From contig OY782831.1 of NCBI GenBank assembly GCA_963678375.2, forward strand, positions 310,001-374,000: a stretch of DNA of 64,000 bases. The letters are read 5' to 3'. The number at the start of each line of letters is the position of its first letter. The first letter of the stretch is position 1. A program made the position numbers and the translations under genes. The DNA comes from JAEKNW01 sp963678375 (GTDB lineage: Bacteria; Cloacimonadota; Cloacimonadia; Cloacimonadales; JAFGVF01). This document shows, one piece after another, positions 26,213 through 34,862 of the stretch. A model generated the notes under the pieces. The model was not told where the DNA came from, made no database searches, and saw only the letters and a program-made list of their open reading frames with translations.

Positions 26213-27320
26213 ATCTTTCCTCCCATTCTATCATTAACTGTTCCCAAGTCTGAGCATTTAGGTGTTTCAGACTTGTAAAAGATACTCCTAATAACCTTAC
26301 TTTGCGATTTGTATCATAAGTATCGATTAGAATACGTCTGCATTCTTTTAATAATTCGTTATAATCTGCAGTATAAGCAGACAAAGTCTTACCTCTTGTT
26401 AGTGTATCAAAGTTGTCATATCTCAACTTTAGTGTTAAAGTCTTAATTTCTATCTCTTCCTTCTTTAACTTTTCTACCAGTCTTCTTATTAGCCTTTCCA
26501 AATGCTGGAATAAGACTCTTAAATCCTCTACATCTATTCTGAAAGTAGTCTCTTTTCCAATCGATTTACGAGTATGACTTGTTGTCACTTCCCTATTATC
26601 AACTCCACGCACCAGATAATAGTATTGATAGCCAATTTTACCAAAGTTATCTATTAACCAACTTAATTCTTTCTCAAGTAAATCAGCCCCTGTGTGTATG
26701 CCATATCTCTTAAGCTGTCCTGTAGTAGATTTACCTATTCCATGAAACTTACCTATAGGAAGTGAAGATAAAACTCTTATTGCATCCTTGGGAGTAATAA
26801 CACATAAACCATCTGGCTTGTTTAAATCAGAAGCTATTTTCGCTAAAAACTTGTTATAGGAAACTCCTGCTGATGCTGTAAGATTTATTTCAGCTTTGAT
26901 TCTAGCTCTAATCTCTTTAGCAAGTAAGGTAGCAGATGGCATTCCCATTTTATTTGTAGTTACATCTAAATAGGCTTCATCTAAGGACATAGGTTGCACT
27001 AAATCAGTATATTCCCTAAATATAGCAAAAATCTGATCAGTTGCTTCTTTATATGCTTCAAATCTAGGTCTTACAAAGATACCATGCGGACACAACTTAT
27101 GAGCAGTAGTAGCTGGCATAGCTGAATGTATCCCATATTTTCTTGCTTCATAAGAACAAGTGGAAACTACTCCCCTCTCACCCACTGCACCACCAACTAT
27201 AACTGGTTTGCCACGTAATTGAGGGAAATCCCTCTGTTCAATTGCTGCAAAATATGCATCCATATCTACGTGAATTATCTTACGTATTATATCTTTTCGT
27301 GGCTTAAAATGATGGCTCAT
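26184..27320 (-). CDS. dinB: DNA polymerase IV
   Basis: A 378-residue Y-family translesion polymerase. It has IIHVDMDAYFAAIEQRD, GERGVVSTCSYEARKYGIHS, the catalytic SLDEAYLDVT, 'GVSYNKFLAKIASDLNKPDG', 'FHGIGKSTTGQLKRYGI', and a little-finger domain around RKSIGKETTF. The C-terminus ends near 'VRLLGVSFTSL' without a recognisable beta-clamp motif in the short tail. The ribosome site before 27320 is weak. It lies 22 bp after the DUF1456 gene. Confidence 0.95.
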   Translation of the reverse strand: MSHHFKPRKDIIRKIIHVDMDAYFAAIEQRDFPQLRGKPVIVGGAVGERGVVSTCSYEARKYGIHSAMPATTAHKLCPHGIFVRPRFEAYKEATDQIFAIFREYTDLVQPMSLDEAYLDVTTNKMGMPSATLLAKEIRARIKAEINLTASAGVSYNKFLAKIASDLNKPDGLCVITPKDAIRVLSSLPIGKFHGIGKSTTGQLKRYGIHTGADLLEKELSWLIDNFGKIGYQYYYLVRGVDNREVTTSHTRKSIGKETTFRIDVEDLRVLFQHLERLIRRLVEKLKKEEIEIKTLTLKLRYDNFDTLTRGKTLSAYTADYNELLKECRRILIDTYDTNRKVRLLGVSFTSLKHLNAQTWEQLMIEWEERFDNNRITKR

Positions 27321-27342
27321 TGCTATAATAGTAGCTTACAAA

Positions 27343-27849
27343 TTAAAAGTTATCAAAATCCAAGATTGCCGAAGGTGCTTTCTTTTTATTATCTCTATAC
27401 TTCTTGACTAAACCTTGCAAGAACTTTCTAAGTAACTGATCCTTACAGGGTTGATAATGATGATTATCTTTAGCCCTAAACAAGGCAGAGAGTTGATTCT
27501 TGGAAAATTTCATTCCCTCTAACTCTAAAACCGCTAACATATCAGTATCTTTATAGTTTAAAGCAATTCTTAGTTTTCTCAGAATTTGATTATTATCAAG
27601 CTCCATCTCCATAGTAGCTTGCTTGCCATTCTTGGCTTCTCCTCTTCTATAAAGAATTAAACCATTAAGAAAGGCTTCAAGTGTCTTATCATCACATATT
27701 TGAAAATTATCATCATTATCTTTGGCACAGTAAGAACAAACTTGATCACGAGTCATCTTGAGTCCGCCAAGTTTGAAGATATCAATCAGCTTGAAATCAT
27801 TATAATCTAAAGCATATCTAATTTTCTTTAAAATAAAGTTATTATCCAT
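27343..27849 (-). CDS. DUF1456 (YehS-like) protein
   Basis: A 168-residue protein with two similar halves, each starting 'DNNFILKKIRYALDYNDFKL' or 'DNNQILRKLRIALNYKDTDM' and followed by a L-x-GM/LKMT/FSKxQL helix pair and 'RAKDNHHYQPC' or 'CAKDNDDNFQIC'. This internal duplication is typical of the DUF1456/YehS family, whose function is not known. It is cytoplasmic by appearance. It is the first gene leftwards from the repeat-rich 27850-28804 intergenic region. Confidence 0.85.
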   Translation of the reverse strand: MDNNFILKKIRYALDYNDFKLIDIFKLGGLKMTRDQVCSYCAKDNDDNFQICDDKTLEAFLNGLILYRRGEAKNGKQATMEMELDNNQILRKLRIALNYKDTDMLAVLELEGMKFSKNQLSALFRAKDNHHYQPCKDQLLRKFLQGLVKKYRDNKKKAPSAILDFDNF

Positions 27850-28056
27850 TTCACTTCCTTTGTTTTTTTCACTAATTAAGGAAGACTATTATTTTAGTCA
27901 AGGTCTTTTAGAGATTATTACTTTAGCCCTGGTAATGCAATATAATTTTGACTTTGCCTTCCTTTTAGTCCTTAATTCTCACCCTTTCTTTGGACAGCAT
28001 CTAGCAAATCATCTTATATAATTTGACTTAATCCTTGATGGTGCAATAGAGCTTTA

Positions 28057-28084
28057 GTGAAGAGTGAAGAGTGAAGAGTGAAGA
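28057..28084 (+). repeat. Heptamer tandem repeat (GTGAAGA x4)
   Basis: Four exact copies of GTGAAGA in a row end in GTGC, immediately before the dispersed 46-nt repeat. It is prone to slippage. The 27850-28056 stretch before it has no supported gene. Confidence 0.9.
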
Positions 28085-28086
28085 GT

Positions 28087-28132
28087 GCAGAAGAATATAG
28101 AGCTATTCACAAAGATCTACTACATTATTTAG
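28087..28132 (+). repeat. Dispersed 46-nt intergenic repeat, copy 2
   Basis: This is the partner of 7338-7383 (38 of 46 positions identical, no gaps). It directly follows the heptamer array. Confidence 0.55.
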
Positions 28133-28274
28133 CTTAATTCTTAGTCATCTAAAATACATCATTGCTACTCTCCCTATAATTTCCTAGGATTTTGTGAAGA
28201 TTGTAACAATAGAGGGGTAATAAAGCTCTTTCTTTAAAATCTATTCCATTGAACTAATGATTGAAACAATTATA

Positions 28275-28307
28275 AGTCTATCAGTTTGCAAGCAGAGCTG
28301 ATAGACT
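28275..28307. repeat. 10-bp inverted repeat abutting the palindromic element
   Basis: AGTCTATCAG (28275-28284) and CTGATAGACT (28298-28307) form a perfect stem with a 13-nt loop, ending exactly where the ACTGGGA element begins. A related 'AGCTGATAGA' lies before the second element near 59544. Confidence 0.6.
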
Positions 28308-28460
28308 AACTGGGAATGCGGATGACTACATCCGCTCTTGTCTTTAATTGAATAAAGACAAGCTTTTAAGCTATAAAATTTCAAACTTTTCTAGCTTATT
28401 ATTTTTGTATTTTTCCAGAAAATGAAGAAGAAGCGGATGTGGTCATCCGCACTCCCAGTT
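28308..28460. repeat. REP/BIME-like paired palindromic element, copy A
   Basis: The left end is AACTGGGAAT and then hairpin GCGGATG-ACTA-CATCCGC (28318-28335). The right end is hairpin GCGGATG-TGGT-CATCCGC (28433-28450) and then ACTCCCAGTT. The ends are therefore inverted repeats of about 28 bp. Just inside the left end is a second perfect 10-bp stem, CTTGTCTTTA/TAAAGACAAG. The interior is A+T-rich and non-coding. The related element at 59565-59706 has the same architecture. Confidence 0.8.
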
Positions 28461-28637
28461 AGAAAAAGTGAATTTAGCGGATGTGGTCATCCGCACTCCC
28501 AGTTAGAAAAAGTGAATTTAGCGGATGTGGTCATCCACACTCCCAGTTAGAAAAAGTGAATTTAGCGGATGTGGTTATCCGCACTCCCAGTTAGAAAAGA
28601 GAACATTGCGGATGTGGTCATCCGCACTCCCAGTTAG
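28433..28637 (+). repeat. Five-unit tandem array of the element's right end (44-bp unit)
   Basis: Unit starts are 28433, 28477, 28521, 28565 and 28608. Each unit is the 18-bp hairpin GCGGATGTGGTCATCCGC, then ACTCCCAGTT, then a 15-16-bp A-rich spacer. Units 3 and 4 carry single changes in the hairpin's right arm or loop; unit 4 is 43 bp, and unit 5 lacks the spacer. The repeated part includes the spacer, so the array grew by tandem duplication of the whole unit. This is not a CRISPR array because the spacers are repeated too. Confidence 0.95.
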
Positions 28638-28715
28638 GGGTTTGAGTTTAGGAATAGAAAATCAAACTTTTCAATAAAAAAAAATTAGGTTTTGAAATTT
28701 ATCTCTTTTAGTCTT

Positions 28716-28735
28716 TTGTTAGAATATACTAACAA
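28716..28735. promoter_or_regulatory. DtxR/MntR-like palindrome upstream of feoB
   Basis: A perfect inverted repeat TTGTTAG-AATATA-CTAACAA lies 69 bp before the feoB start. Its TTAG-n6-CTAA core resembles metal-dependent DtxR/IdeR/MntR-type operators. A TTGACA follows at 28741, but no well-spaced -10 box is visible. Iron-dependent repression of feoB is inferred. Confidence 0.5.
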
Positions 28736-28804
28736 TTTTCTTGACATTATTTCATATCCTACTTTTTTGGTATAAAATAATTATTATAAAAAAATGGAGT
28801 GGCT

Positions 28805-31039
28805 ATGAAAAAGTTCACTATTGCCCTAGCAGGCAACCCGAACAGTGGTAAGACTACAGTTTTTAATGCTCTAACAGGTGCAAAGCAGACAATAGGCAAT
28901 TGGCCTGGAGTAACTGTAGAGAAGAAAGTTGGGACTTATGTTGACGGGGATATAGCTGTTGATGTAGTTGATATGCCAGGTATATATTCATTTTCTGCCT
29001 TTTCAGAAGATGAGAAGGTATCTAGGGATTATATTCTAAGTAAAGATGCAGATTTAATTGTTCAAGTATTAGACGCGTCTAATCTTCAAAGGAACTTATA
29101 TTTAACAGTTCAGCTCATAGAAATGAATGTTCCTTTAGTAGTAGTTTTGAATATGATGGATACATTGAAGGATAAGAACATGACCTTAGATGTTAAGCAT
29201 TTTGCAGAGCATTTAGATTGTGTTGTTGTAGCTACTAATGCTAGTAAAAAGGATGGTATTAGCAGGTTAAAACAAGTAATTAGTGAACACATTGGTAAAG
29301 TACATCCTCCTAGATTTAATATAGCCTACGATGATGTCTTAGAGAAAGAAATTAAAGATATAGAAAAAGAGCTAAAGCAAGATGCTGCTAAATTTAAAGT
29401 TGATAGCCGTTGGTTAGCCCTTAAAGTTCTTGAAGAAGATCCAATTGCTGAAAGATTTGTGAGTAAGGACATCACTAAGCTAAGAGACCAAGCAGTTCAA
29501 AGAGTAGAAAAACACACAGGTGATCCAATTGATGTAGTGATAGCAGATGGCAGATATGGCTTCATTAGAGGATTAGTAAAAGACGTTTTAGTAATCAAAA
29601 CAGTTACTAGAGAAACAGTTACAGATATTATCGACAAAATAGTTATTAATAAATATTTAGGAATACCTATTTTCTTATTAGTAATGATGGGAGTCTTTTA
29701 TCTTACAATGAATGTTGGTGCTCCTTTCATAGACTTTTTTGATGGTTTGTTTGGAACAATCTTTGTTGATGGTTTTCGGGTAATATTAACCAGTTTATCA
29801 TCTCCAGAGTGGTTAACTACTTTATTAGCTAATGGAATTGGAGGTGGACTTCAAACTCTTTCTACTTTCATACCTCCTATCTTCTTTATTTTCTTATCTT
29901 TATCTATCTTAGAAGATTCAGGTTATATGGCTCGTGCTGCTTTTATTATGGATAGATTTATGAGAACAATTGGTTTACCGGGTAAGGCCTTTATTCCTAT
30001 GCTAGTAGGCTTTGGTTGTACAGTACCGGCAATTATGGCAACAAGAACTTTAGAGAACAATAGAGATAGGATGCTTGCTATATTAATGAATCCATTTATG
30101 TCTTGTGGAGCTAGATTGCCAGTTTATACCCTACTGATATCAGCATTTTTCTCAAGAACAGCAGGTTTAGTAATGTTTTCTATCTATTTCAGTGGAATAA
30201 TATTAGCTGTTCTGTCAGGATTTTTATTTAAATCTACTATTCTAAAGGGTCAAGCAGCTACTTTCGTAATGGAACTTCCCACTTATCATATACCTACTTT
30301 TAACGGTGTTATGCTACACACTTGGAACAAATTAAAATCATTTATGATTAAGGCTGGTAAGGTAATTCTCTTGATTGTTATCTTAGTTTCTTTTGTAAAT
30401 TCAATTGGTACAGATGGTTCCTTTGGTAATGATGATTCATCCAAATCTGTTCTAACTTGGCTTGGTCAAAAAACTACTCCAATCTTCAAACCTATGGGAC
30501 TTACTGATGATAATTGGCCAGCAACTGTAGGGCTCTTCACAGGTATTTTTGCCAAAGAAGCAGTAATTGGTACAATGGATGCTCTCTACTCTCAGCGAGA
30601 CCCTAACTGGTCATCAGAACCTACAATTGATGAAGATTTCTCTTTCTGGTCAGGCATCAAAGATTCTTTCTTAGCAATTCCAATTGGTTTTGGTTGGATG
30701 GAAGCAGACGAAGAAGAAGAAAGTTCAGCCTTAGTAGGTTATGTACAAGCAGGCTTTAATAATGATAGATTTGCAGCTTATGCTTATTTACTATTCATCT
30801 TGATCTATGCTCCTTGTGTTGCTGCCATAGGTGCTATTTACCGTGAAACTAACTTAAAATGGACTATCTTTGCAGTTAGTTATCTAACTATCTTAGCCTG
30901 GGTAGTAGCAACTTTATTCTATCAGATTACTACCTTTAATGCACATCCTGCAATTTCGATAATGTGGATTGCTATTAGTCTAGCCTTATTCTTAGTATTT
31001 TTCATCTCCCTAAAATATAAAAAGAAACCATTGTTATAA
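28805..31039 (+). CDS. feoB: Ferrous iron transporter FeoB
   Basis: An inner-membrane Fe(II) transporter of 744 residues from the ATG at 28805 (GGAG site; a GTG two codons earlier is less likely). The N-terminal G domain has G1 GNPNSGKTT, G2 Thr in WPGVTVEKK, G3 DMPG and G4 NMMD. A helical spacer runs to about residue 270. The membrane domain has two Gate motifs, the first near 'EDSGYMARAAFIMDRFMRTIGLPGKAFIPMLVG' with GFGCTVPAI and the second with 'NPFMSCGARLPVY'. It ends in a basic tail. No feoA lies upstream (the flank is a repeat-rich 955-bp gap) or downstream, so it is a solitary feoB. Confidence 0.97.
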   Translation: MKKFTIALAGNPNSGKTTVFNALTGAKQTIGNWPGVTVEKKVGTYVDGDIAVDVVDMPGIYSFSAFSEDEKVSRDYILSKDADLIVQVLDASNLQRNLYLTVQLIEMNVPLVVVLNMMDTLKDKNMTLDVKHFAEHLDCVVVATNASKKDGISRLKQVISEHIGKVHPPRFNIAYDDVLEKEIKDIEKELKQDAAKFKVDSRWLALKVLEEDPIAERFVSKDITKLRDQAVQRVEKHTGDPIDVVIADGRYGFIRGLVKDVLVIKTVTRETVTDIIDKIVINKYLGIPIFLLVMMGVFYLTMNVGAPFIDFFDGLFGTIFVDGFRVILTSLSSPEWLTTLLANGIGGGLQTLSTFIPPIFFIFLSLSILEDSGYMARAAFIMDRFMRTIGLPGKAFIPMLVGFGCTVPAIMATRTLENNRDRMLAILMNPFMSCGARLPVYTLLISAFFSRTAGLVMFSIYFSGIILAVLSGFLFKSTILKGQAATFVMELPTYHIPTFNGVMLHTWNKLKSFMIKAGKVILLIVILVSFVNSIGTDGSFGNDDSSKSVLTWLGQKTTPIFKPMGLTDDNWPATVGLFTGIFAKEAVIGTMDALYSQRDPNWSSEPTIDEDFSFWSGIKDSFLAIPIGFGWMEADEEEESSALVGYVQAGFNNDRFAAYAYLLFILIYAPCVAAIGAIYRETNLKWTIFAVSYLTILAWVVATLFYQITTFNAHPAISIMWIAISLALFLVFFISLKYKKKPLL

Positions 31040-31064
31040 AATAGTTTCTCCTAACATCCCAGAT

Positions 31065-31098
31065 AAAAAGACCTTCTCTTGTCAGGAAGGTCTTTTTT
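31065..31098 (+). terminator. Intrinsic terminator of feoB
   Basis: A stem GACCTTC/GAAGGTC (extended by AAAAA and TTTTT) has a 9-nt loop and is followed by TTTTTT on the plus strand, 25 bp past feoB. The A-tract on the other side could let it work for the convergent era transcript too. Confidence 0.9.
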
Positions 31099-31272
31099 AA
31101 AGCTCTGTCTCAAGTAGAGTTGGTATAATTGAGCTAATATATACAGGGTCTCACTAGCCCTGCCTATTAAATGACATCCCTTGAGGATTAAATAGATATT
31201 GATTCCCCAATAATAAAAACAGAAGGATTAAAAAGCATATATCACATTTCCCACTCTACTTTGGAGAGAGAT

Positions 31273-32163
31273 TTATTTTCTAAATCCAAGTTCATTCAAG
31301 GATGAATTATTCTTTCTCCAATTCTTCTTTATTTTGACAAATAATTCTATAGTTACAGCTTTGCCCACAAACTTTTTGAGTTCTCTCTGAGCATCGAGTC
31401 TTACTTTCTTGATTGAAGCTCCCCCCTTACCAATTATAATAGGTTTCTGAGAATATCGTTCAATCCAGATAGTTGCAGCTATATTCACTCTCTCTTCATC
31501 TTCTTGATAAGAATCAATCAGAATAGCTGAAGAATAAGGAATTTCATCAGTATAATTGAGAAATATCTTCTCTCTGATAATTTCCTGAGCAAAGAATCTC
31601 ATCGGTAAATCAGATAAGTTTTCTGGATCATAAAGAGGTGGAGAGTAAGGTAACATATCAGCAAAAATATTTAATAGCTGGTCTGTTTTATCACCTTTAA
31701 GGGCAGAAATACCCTCAGCTCTATCGAAAGACTCTCTGAGCAAGTTTAGTTTTTCTTCAACAACATCTTCAGTAACTAAATCAATCTTGTTAAGTAAGGC
31801 TATTTTGGGAGTCCTAATTGACCTCAATTCTAGTAATAGTTCCTTATCGTAATCAGTAGGGAAATGGTTGGCATCAGTTATAAATACAACTAAATCAGAG
31901 TCTTTTAGTGAACTTTTAATAATATCAAGCATTCGGTTATGGAGTTCATAGCGAGGCTTTAAGAAGCCAGGAGTATCAACAAAGATAATCTGTTTTTCTT
32001 GGTCAGAATAGAAACCTTTAAGGCTCTGTCTAGTTGTTTGTGGTTTGGAAGATATAATGGAAAGCTTTGTTCCAATTAAATGGTTCATTAATGTGGATTT
32101 ACCAACATTAGGTTTGCCGATAATGGCAACAAAACCGCACTTGTATTTATCTAAATCTATCAT
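31273..32163 (-). CDS. era: GTPase Era
   Basis: A 296-residue GTPase that binds 16S rRNA near its 3' end and aids 30S assembly. G1 is GKPNVGKST, G2 is in SIISSKPQTTRQ, G3 is DTPGF and G4 is NKID. The C-terminal KH domain has IIGKGGASIKKVRLDAQREL and 'VKIKKNWRKN'. The length is normal. It is the last gene of the long minus-strand translation/RNA run, following a small membrane protein by 29 bp. Confidence 0.97.
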   Translation of the reverse strand: MIDLDKYKCGFVAIIGKPNVGKSTLMNHLIGTKLSIISSKPQTTRQSLKGFYSDQEKQIIFVDTPGFLKPRYELHNRMLDIIKSSLKDSDLVVFITDANHFPTDYDKELLLELRSIRTPKIALLNKIDLVTEDVVEEKLNLLRESFDRAEGISALKGDKTDQLLNIFADMLPYSPPLYDPENLSDLPMRFFAQEIIREKIFLNYTDEIPYSSAILIDSYQEDEERVNIAATIWIERYSQKPIIIGKGGASIKKVRLDAQRELKKFVGKAVTIELFVKIKKNWRKNNSSLNELGFRK

Positions 32164-32192
32164 TTGTCCTCTTTAGTAGTTATAACATAAAG

Positions 32193-32783
32193 TTAAGATC
32201 GATACATCATCTGAATCAATAAACTTTTCTGTCTTGGTGTTGCAGGAAGATACCTTGCCCTTCTTCTATCTTCTTTTAGATAGAGATCATAAAAATAGGT
32301 ATAATTATCAATAATATTGAATTGAATATTAGCTTCATACCTAACGTTATCTAGACTTAATTTCCCGACCACAGAAACTATTTCAGAGACACCATCATCA
32401 GCTAGGAAGTAATTCCAAGTTTGCTTCTTGCTATCATAGCCTAAAACATTATTAACTGCTAGGCCTATTGTTTTATTACTGTAATCAATATCTGTAAAGT
32501 TGCTATGGTCCCAAAATGAGTTTGGGAGAATAATTAAAAAAGATTGCTTAGCTTGATTAATCTTTACTTCTTTAATATTTACTGAGTCTTGAACAACTAC
32601 ACTTGTATTTCTGCTTTCACTTTTAAAAGGTAAATCAACTAAATTATTAACTATTATAATTATTGCAATAGCAGTGATTGCAGAAAAGACAAGGAATGTA
32701 ATTAACATCCTTTTGGATATCAAGGATTTATACTTGATCTTTTTTTCTTCTTCTATTACTTCTGATAAATCAATTTTACTCAT
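32193..32783 (-). CDS. Unrecognised single-span membrane protein
   Basis: I do not recognise this 196-residue protein. It has a charged cytoplasmic N-terminus (1-25), one membrane helix (about 27-46, 'LITFLVFSAITAIAIIIIV') and a periplasmic domain of about 150 residues with beta-like pattern ('FLIILPNSFWDHSNF', 'IGLAVNNVLGYD'). It ends in a basic stretch. It overlaps the miaB end by 8 bp and precedes era, so it is part of the operon and possibly coupled to miaB translation. Confidence 0.7.
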   Translation of the reverse strand: MSKIDLSEVIEEEKKIKYKSLISKRMLITFLVFSAITAIAIIIIVNNLVDLPFKSESRNTSVVVQDSVNIKEVKINQAKQSFLIILPNSFWDHSNFTDIDYSNKTIGLAVNNVLGYDSKKQTWNYFLADDGVSEIVSVVGKLSLDNVRYEANIQFNIIDNYTYFYDLYLKEDRRRARYLPATPRQKSLLIQMMYRS

Positions 32784-34065
32784 ATCTTACTCCTATGAGA
32801 GTACCAGCTGTTGCATCAGTAATCTTTACCCTAACAAACTTTCCAATAAGATCTTTGCTTCCTGGGAAAACACATATTTTGAAGTCATCTGTTTTTCCAG
32901 AGACTTCTTCATCAGATTTTTTTGATATATTTTCTACTAAAACTTCAACAATTTTACCAATTTGCTTTTGATACTTTTCAAGAGTAATCTTTCTCTGCAT
33001 TTCTATAAGTCTTTGCAATCTTTGAAGTCTAATTTCTTCAGGGACTTGATCTGTGAATTCAGCAGCCTTAGTTCCTCTTCGAGGTGAGTATTTGTACATA
33101 AAAGCATAATCAAATTCTATCTTTTTCATCAGATTATAGGTATCCATAAACTGTTCTTCGGTTTCTCCAGAAAATCCTGCAATAACATCAGTAGTTATAG
33201 CAATATCTGGCATATGCTCACGAAGCTTCAAGATTCTTCCATAAAAATGTTCAGCAGTATAACCACGATTCATTCTTTTAAGTATATCACTGTTACCACT
33301 TTGCATAGCAAAATGAATATTCTTACAAACCTTATCAGATTCTTTCATAGCAATAATTAAGTCATCTGAGAGATCCTTAGGATGGGAGGTTACAAATCTG
33401 ATACGTTTTATAGATTCAATCTTATTAATTTCTCTGATTAAGTCTGGAAACTTAATGCCCTCATAATTGTAAGAATTAACATTTTGACCTAGAAGAGTAA
33501 CATCAGGATAACCATTTTCTCCAGCTTGTTTAACTTCTGTTAAGATATCTGCTATAGGTCTGGATCTTTCTCTTCCCCGAGTATAAGGGACAATACAATA
33601 AGAACAGAAGTTGTTACAACCACGCATTATAGTAACAAAGGCGTTTAATTTCCCTTGTCTAGTTGGATATATTTCATTATAGATTTCTTCTTGATTGAAG
33701 TCTGCTTTTATTTTATCTTCAGTCATATCTAAAATATGAGGTATCTCGCTATATTGGTCAACCCCGACCACAAAATCAATACCATCTTGAATCTCAAGCA
33801 GTTCTTCTTGAAGTCTTTGAGCCATACAACCTATAACTCCAATTTTTAAGTTGGCTTTTGTTCTTTTACGAGATTTTTCGTTAGCAATCCTTCCTAGAAC
33901 TCTTTCTTCTGCATGCTGTCTAACAGAACAAGTGTTGAAAATAATCACATCAGCTTCATCTATCTTGCTAGCTTCTTGATAACCATTATTGTTTAAGATT
34001 GTTGTTACCAATTCACTATCAGCAATGTTCATCTGACAGCCATAAGTTTCAATATAAAATTTCAT
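32776..34065 (-). CDS. miaB: tRNA-2-methylthio-N6-dimethylallyladenosine synthase
   Basis: A radical SAM methylthiotransferase acting on i6A37 of tRNA. It is 429 residues long. The N-terminal cluster-binding domain starts 'FYIETYGCQMNIADSE' with further Cys in FNTCSVR and VIGCMAQR. The radical SAM motif is GCNNFCSYCIVPYTRGRERSR. 'GQNVNSY', 'VTSHPKDLSDDLI' and 'MNRGYTAEHF' are MiaB-type, and a TRAM domain closes the protein. The miaA gene is not in the window. Confidence 0.96.
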   Translation of the reverse strand: MKFYIETYGCQMNIADSELVTTILNNNGYQEASKIDEADVIIFNTCSVRQHAEERVLGRIANEKSRKRTKANLKIGVIGCMAQRLQEELLEIQDGIDFVVGVDQYSEIPHILDMTEDKIKADFNQEEIYNEIYPTRQGKLNAFVTIMRGCNNFCSYCIVPYTRGRERSRPIADILTEVKQAGENGYPDVTLLGQNVNSYNYEGIKFPDLIREINKIESIKRIRFVTSHPKDLSDDLIIAMKESDKVCKNIHFAMQSGNSDILKRMNRGYTAEHFYGRILKLREHMPDIAITTDVIAGFSGETEEQFMDTYNLMKKIEFDYAFMYKYSPRRGTKAAEFTDQVPEEIRLQRLQRLIEMQRKITLEKYQKQIGKIVEVLVENISKKSDEEVSGKTDDFKICVFPGSKDLIGKFVRVKITDATAGTLIGVRYE

Positions 34066-34073
34066 TCATTCCT

Positions 34074-34859
34074 CTATACTTTAATAATTGGAGTTGGTTT
34101 GTGTTGGTCTGCTAAAAAAAGCCTTACTTCAGATTTAATTTCTGATAGGAAGTCAGACATTTCTTTTCGGGCTAATTCTGGAGTGTTATTTTGCTCAGAA
34201 AGATGAGCTAATACTAAGTTGTTAAGTCTGTTATGAATAATTTGGCTAACCACAGCAACTGCTTGTTTGTTAGAAAGATGTCCTCTTGAACTTTTTACTC
34301 TCTGTTTTAATTCCCAAGGATAAGAACCTGTTAAGAGAATTACTTCATCATGATTACTCTCAAGTATTAAGGTTGTAACTTCTTTTATTTTCTCTATGAG
34401 AAGCTTAGTAGCAAAACCTAAGTCAGTTGCAATTGCTAGCTTTTGTTCAGGATTATTAACCTGTTGAAAGATAAAATTACTTGAATCAATTGCATCATGA
34501 GAAGAAGCAAATGATGTAACCTGAATATCTCTGATGGAAAATTCATCACCAACTTTGAAAAAGACAGGTTCTTGTTTAAGTTTACCTATTTTCTTTTGGC
34601 AACTAGCATAAGTTTGCTGAGTAAAATAGATAGGAATGCCTAGTTTTCTACTTACAATTCCAGCTCCATTAACGTGATCACTGTGTTCATGAGAAATTAT
34701 TATTCCATTTAATTTACTAGGTTCAACACCAATTTCTTGCATTGCAGTAAATATCTTTATGGCTGATAATCCAGCATCTAATAAGAGATAGGTATTATCT
34801 GTGAAAATTAGATTAGCATTACCCTTACTCCCACTGGATAATACGGAAGTCCTCAACAT
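34074..34859 (-). CDS. MBL-fold hydrolase, YycJ/WalJ-like
   Basis: A 261-residue metallo-beta-lactamase-fold protein. It opens 'TSVLSSGSKGNANLIF', typical of YycJ/WalJ, with 'LLLDAGLSA' and the zinc motif SHEHSDHVNG. Later come FASSHDAIDSSNF, 'IATDLGF', LESNHDE and the final 'LAHLSEQNN'. WalJ-type proteins are thought to act in DNA repair or coordinate cell division with replication. Here it lies between the yhaM-like and miaB genes with 3-8-bp gaps, in an RNA-processing context. Confidence 0.88.
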   Translation of the reverse strand: MLRTSVLSSGSKGNANLIFTDNTYLLLDAGLSAIKIFTAMQEIGVEPSKLNGIIISHEHSDHVNGAGIVSRKLGIPIYFTQQTYASCQKKIGKLKQEPVFFKVGDEFSIRDIQVTSFASSHDAIDSSNFIFQQVNNPEQKLAIATDLGFATKLLIEKIKEVTTLILESNHDEVILLTGSYPWELKQRVKSSRGHLSNKQAVAVVSQIIHNRLNNLVLAHLSEQNNTPELARKEMSDFLSEIKSEVRLFLADQHKPTPIIKV

Positions 34860-34862
34860 TTT

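Noticed and set aside
28190..28225. Similarity of 28190-28225 to 59775-59807
   Set aside because: Both read roughly TTTTGTGA-n-TAACAAT-n-AATAAAG, but with gaps and A/T-rich composition; too weak to call a repeat.
28433..28637. CRISPR array
   Set aside because: The intervening segments are themselves repeated nearly exactly and there are no cas genes nearby; it is a simple tandem array.
31099..31272. Small gene or tRNA in the feoB-era gap
   Set aside because: No ORF with a ribosome site and no cloverleaf pattern; only short imperfect hairpins are seen.
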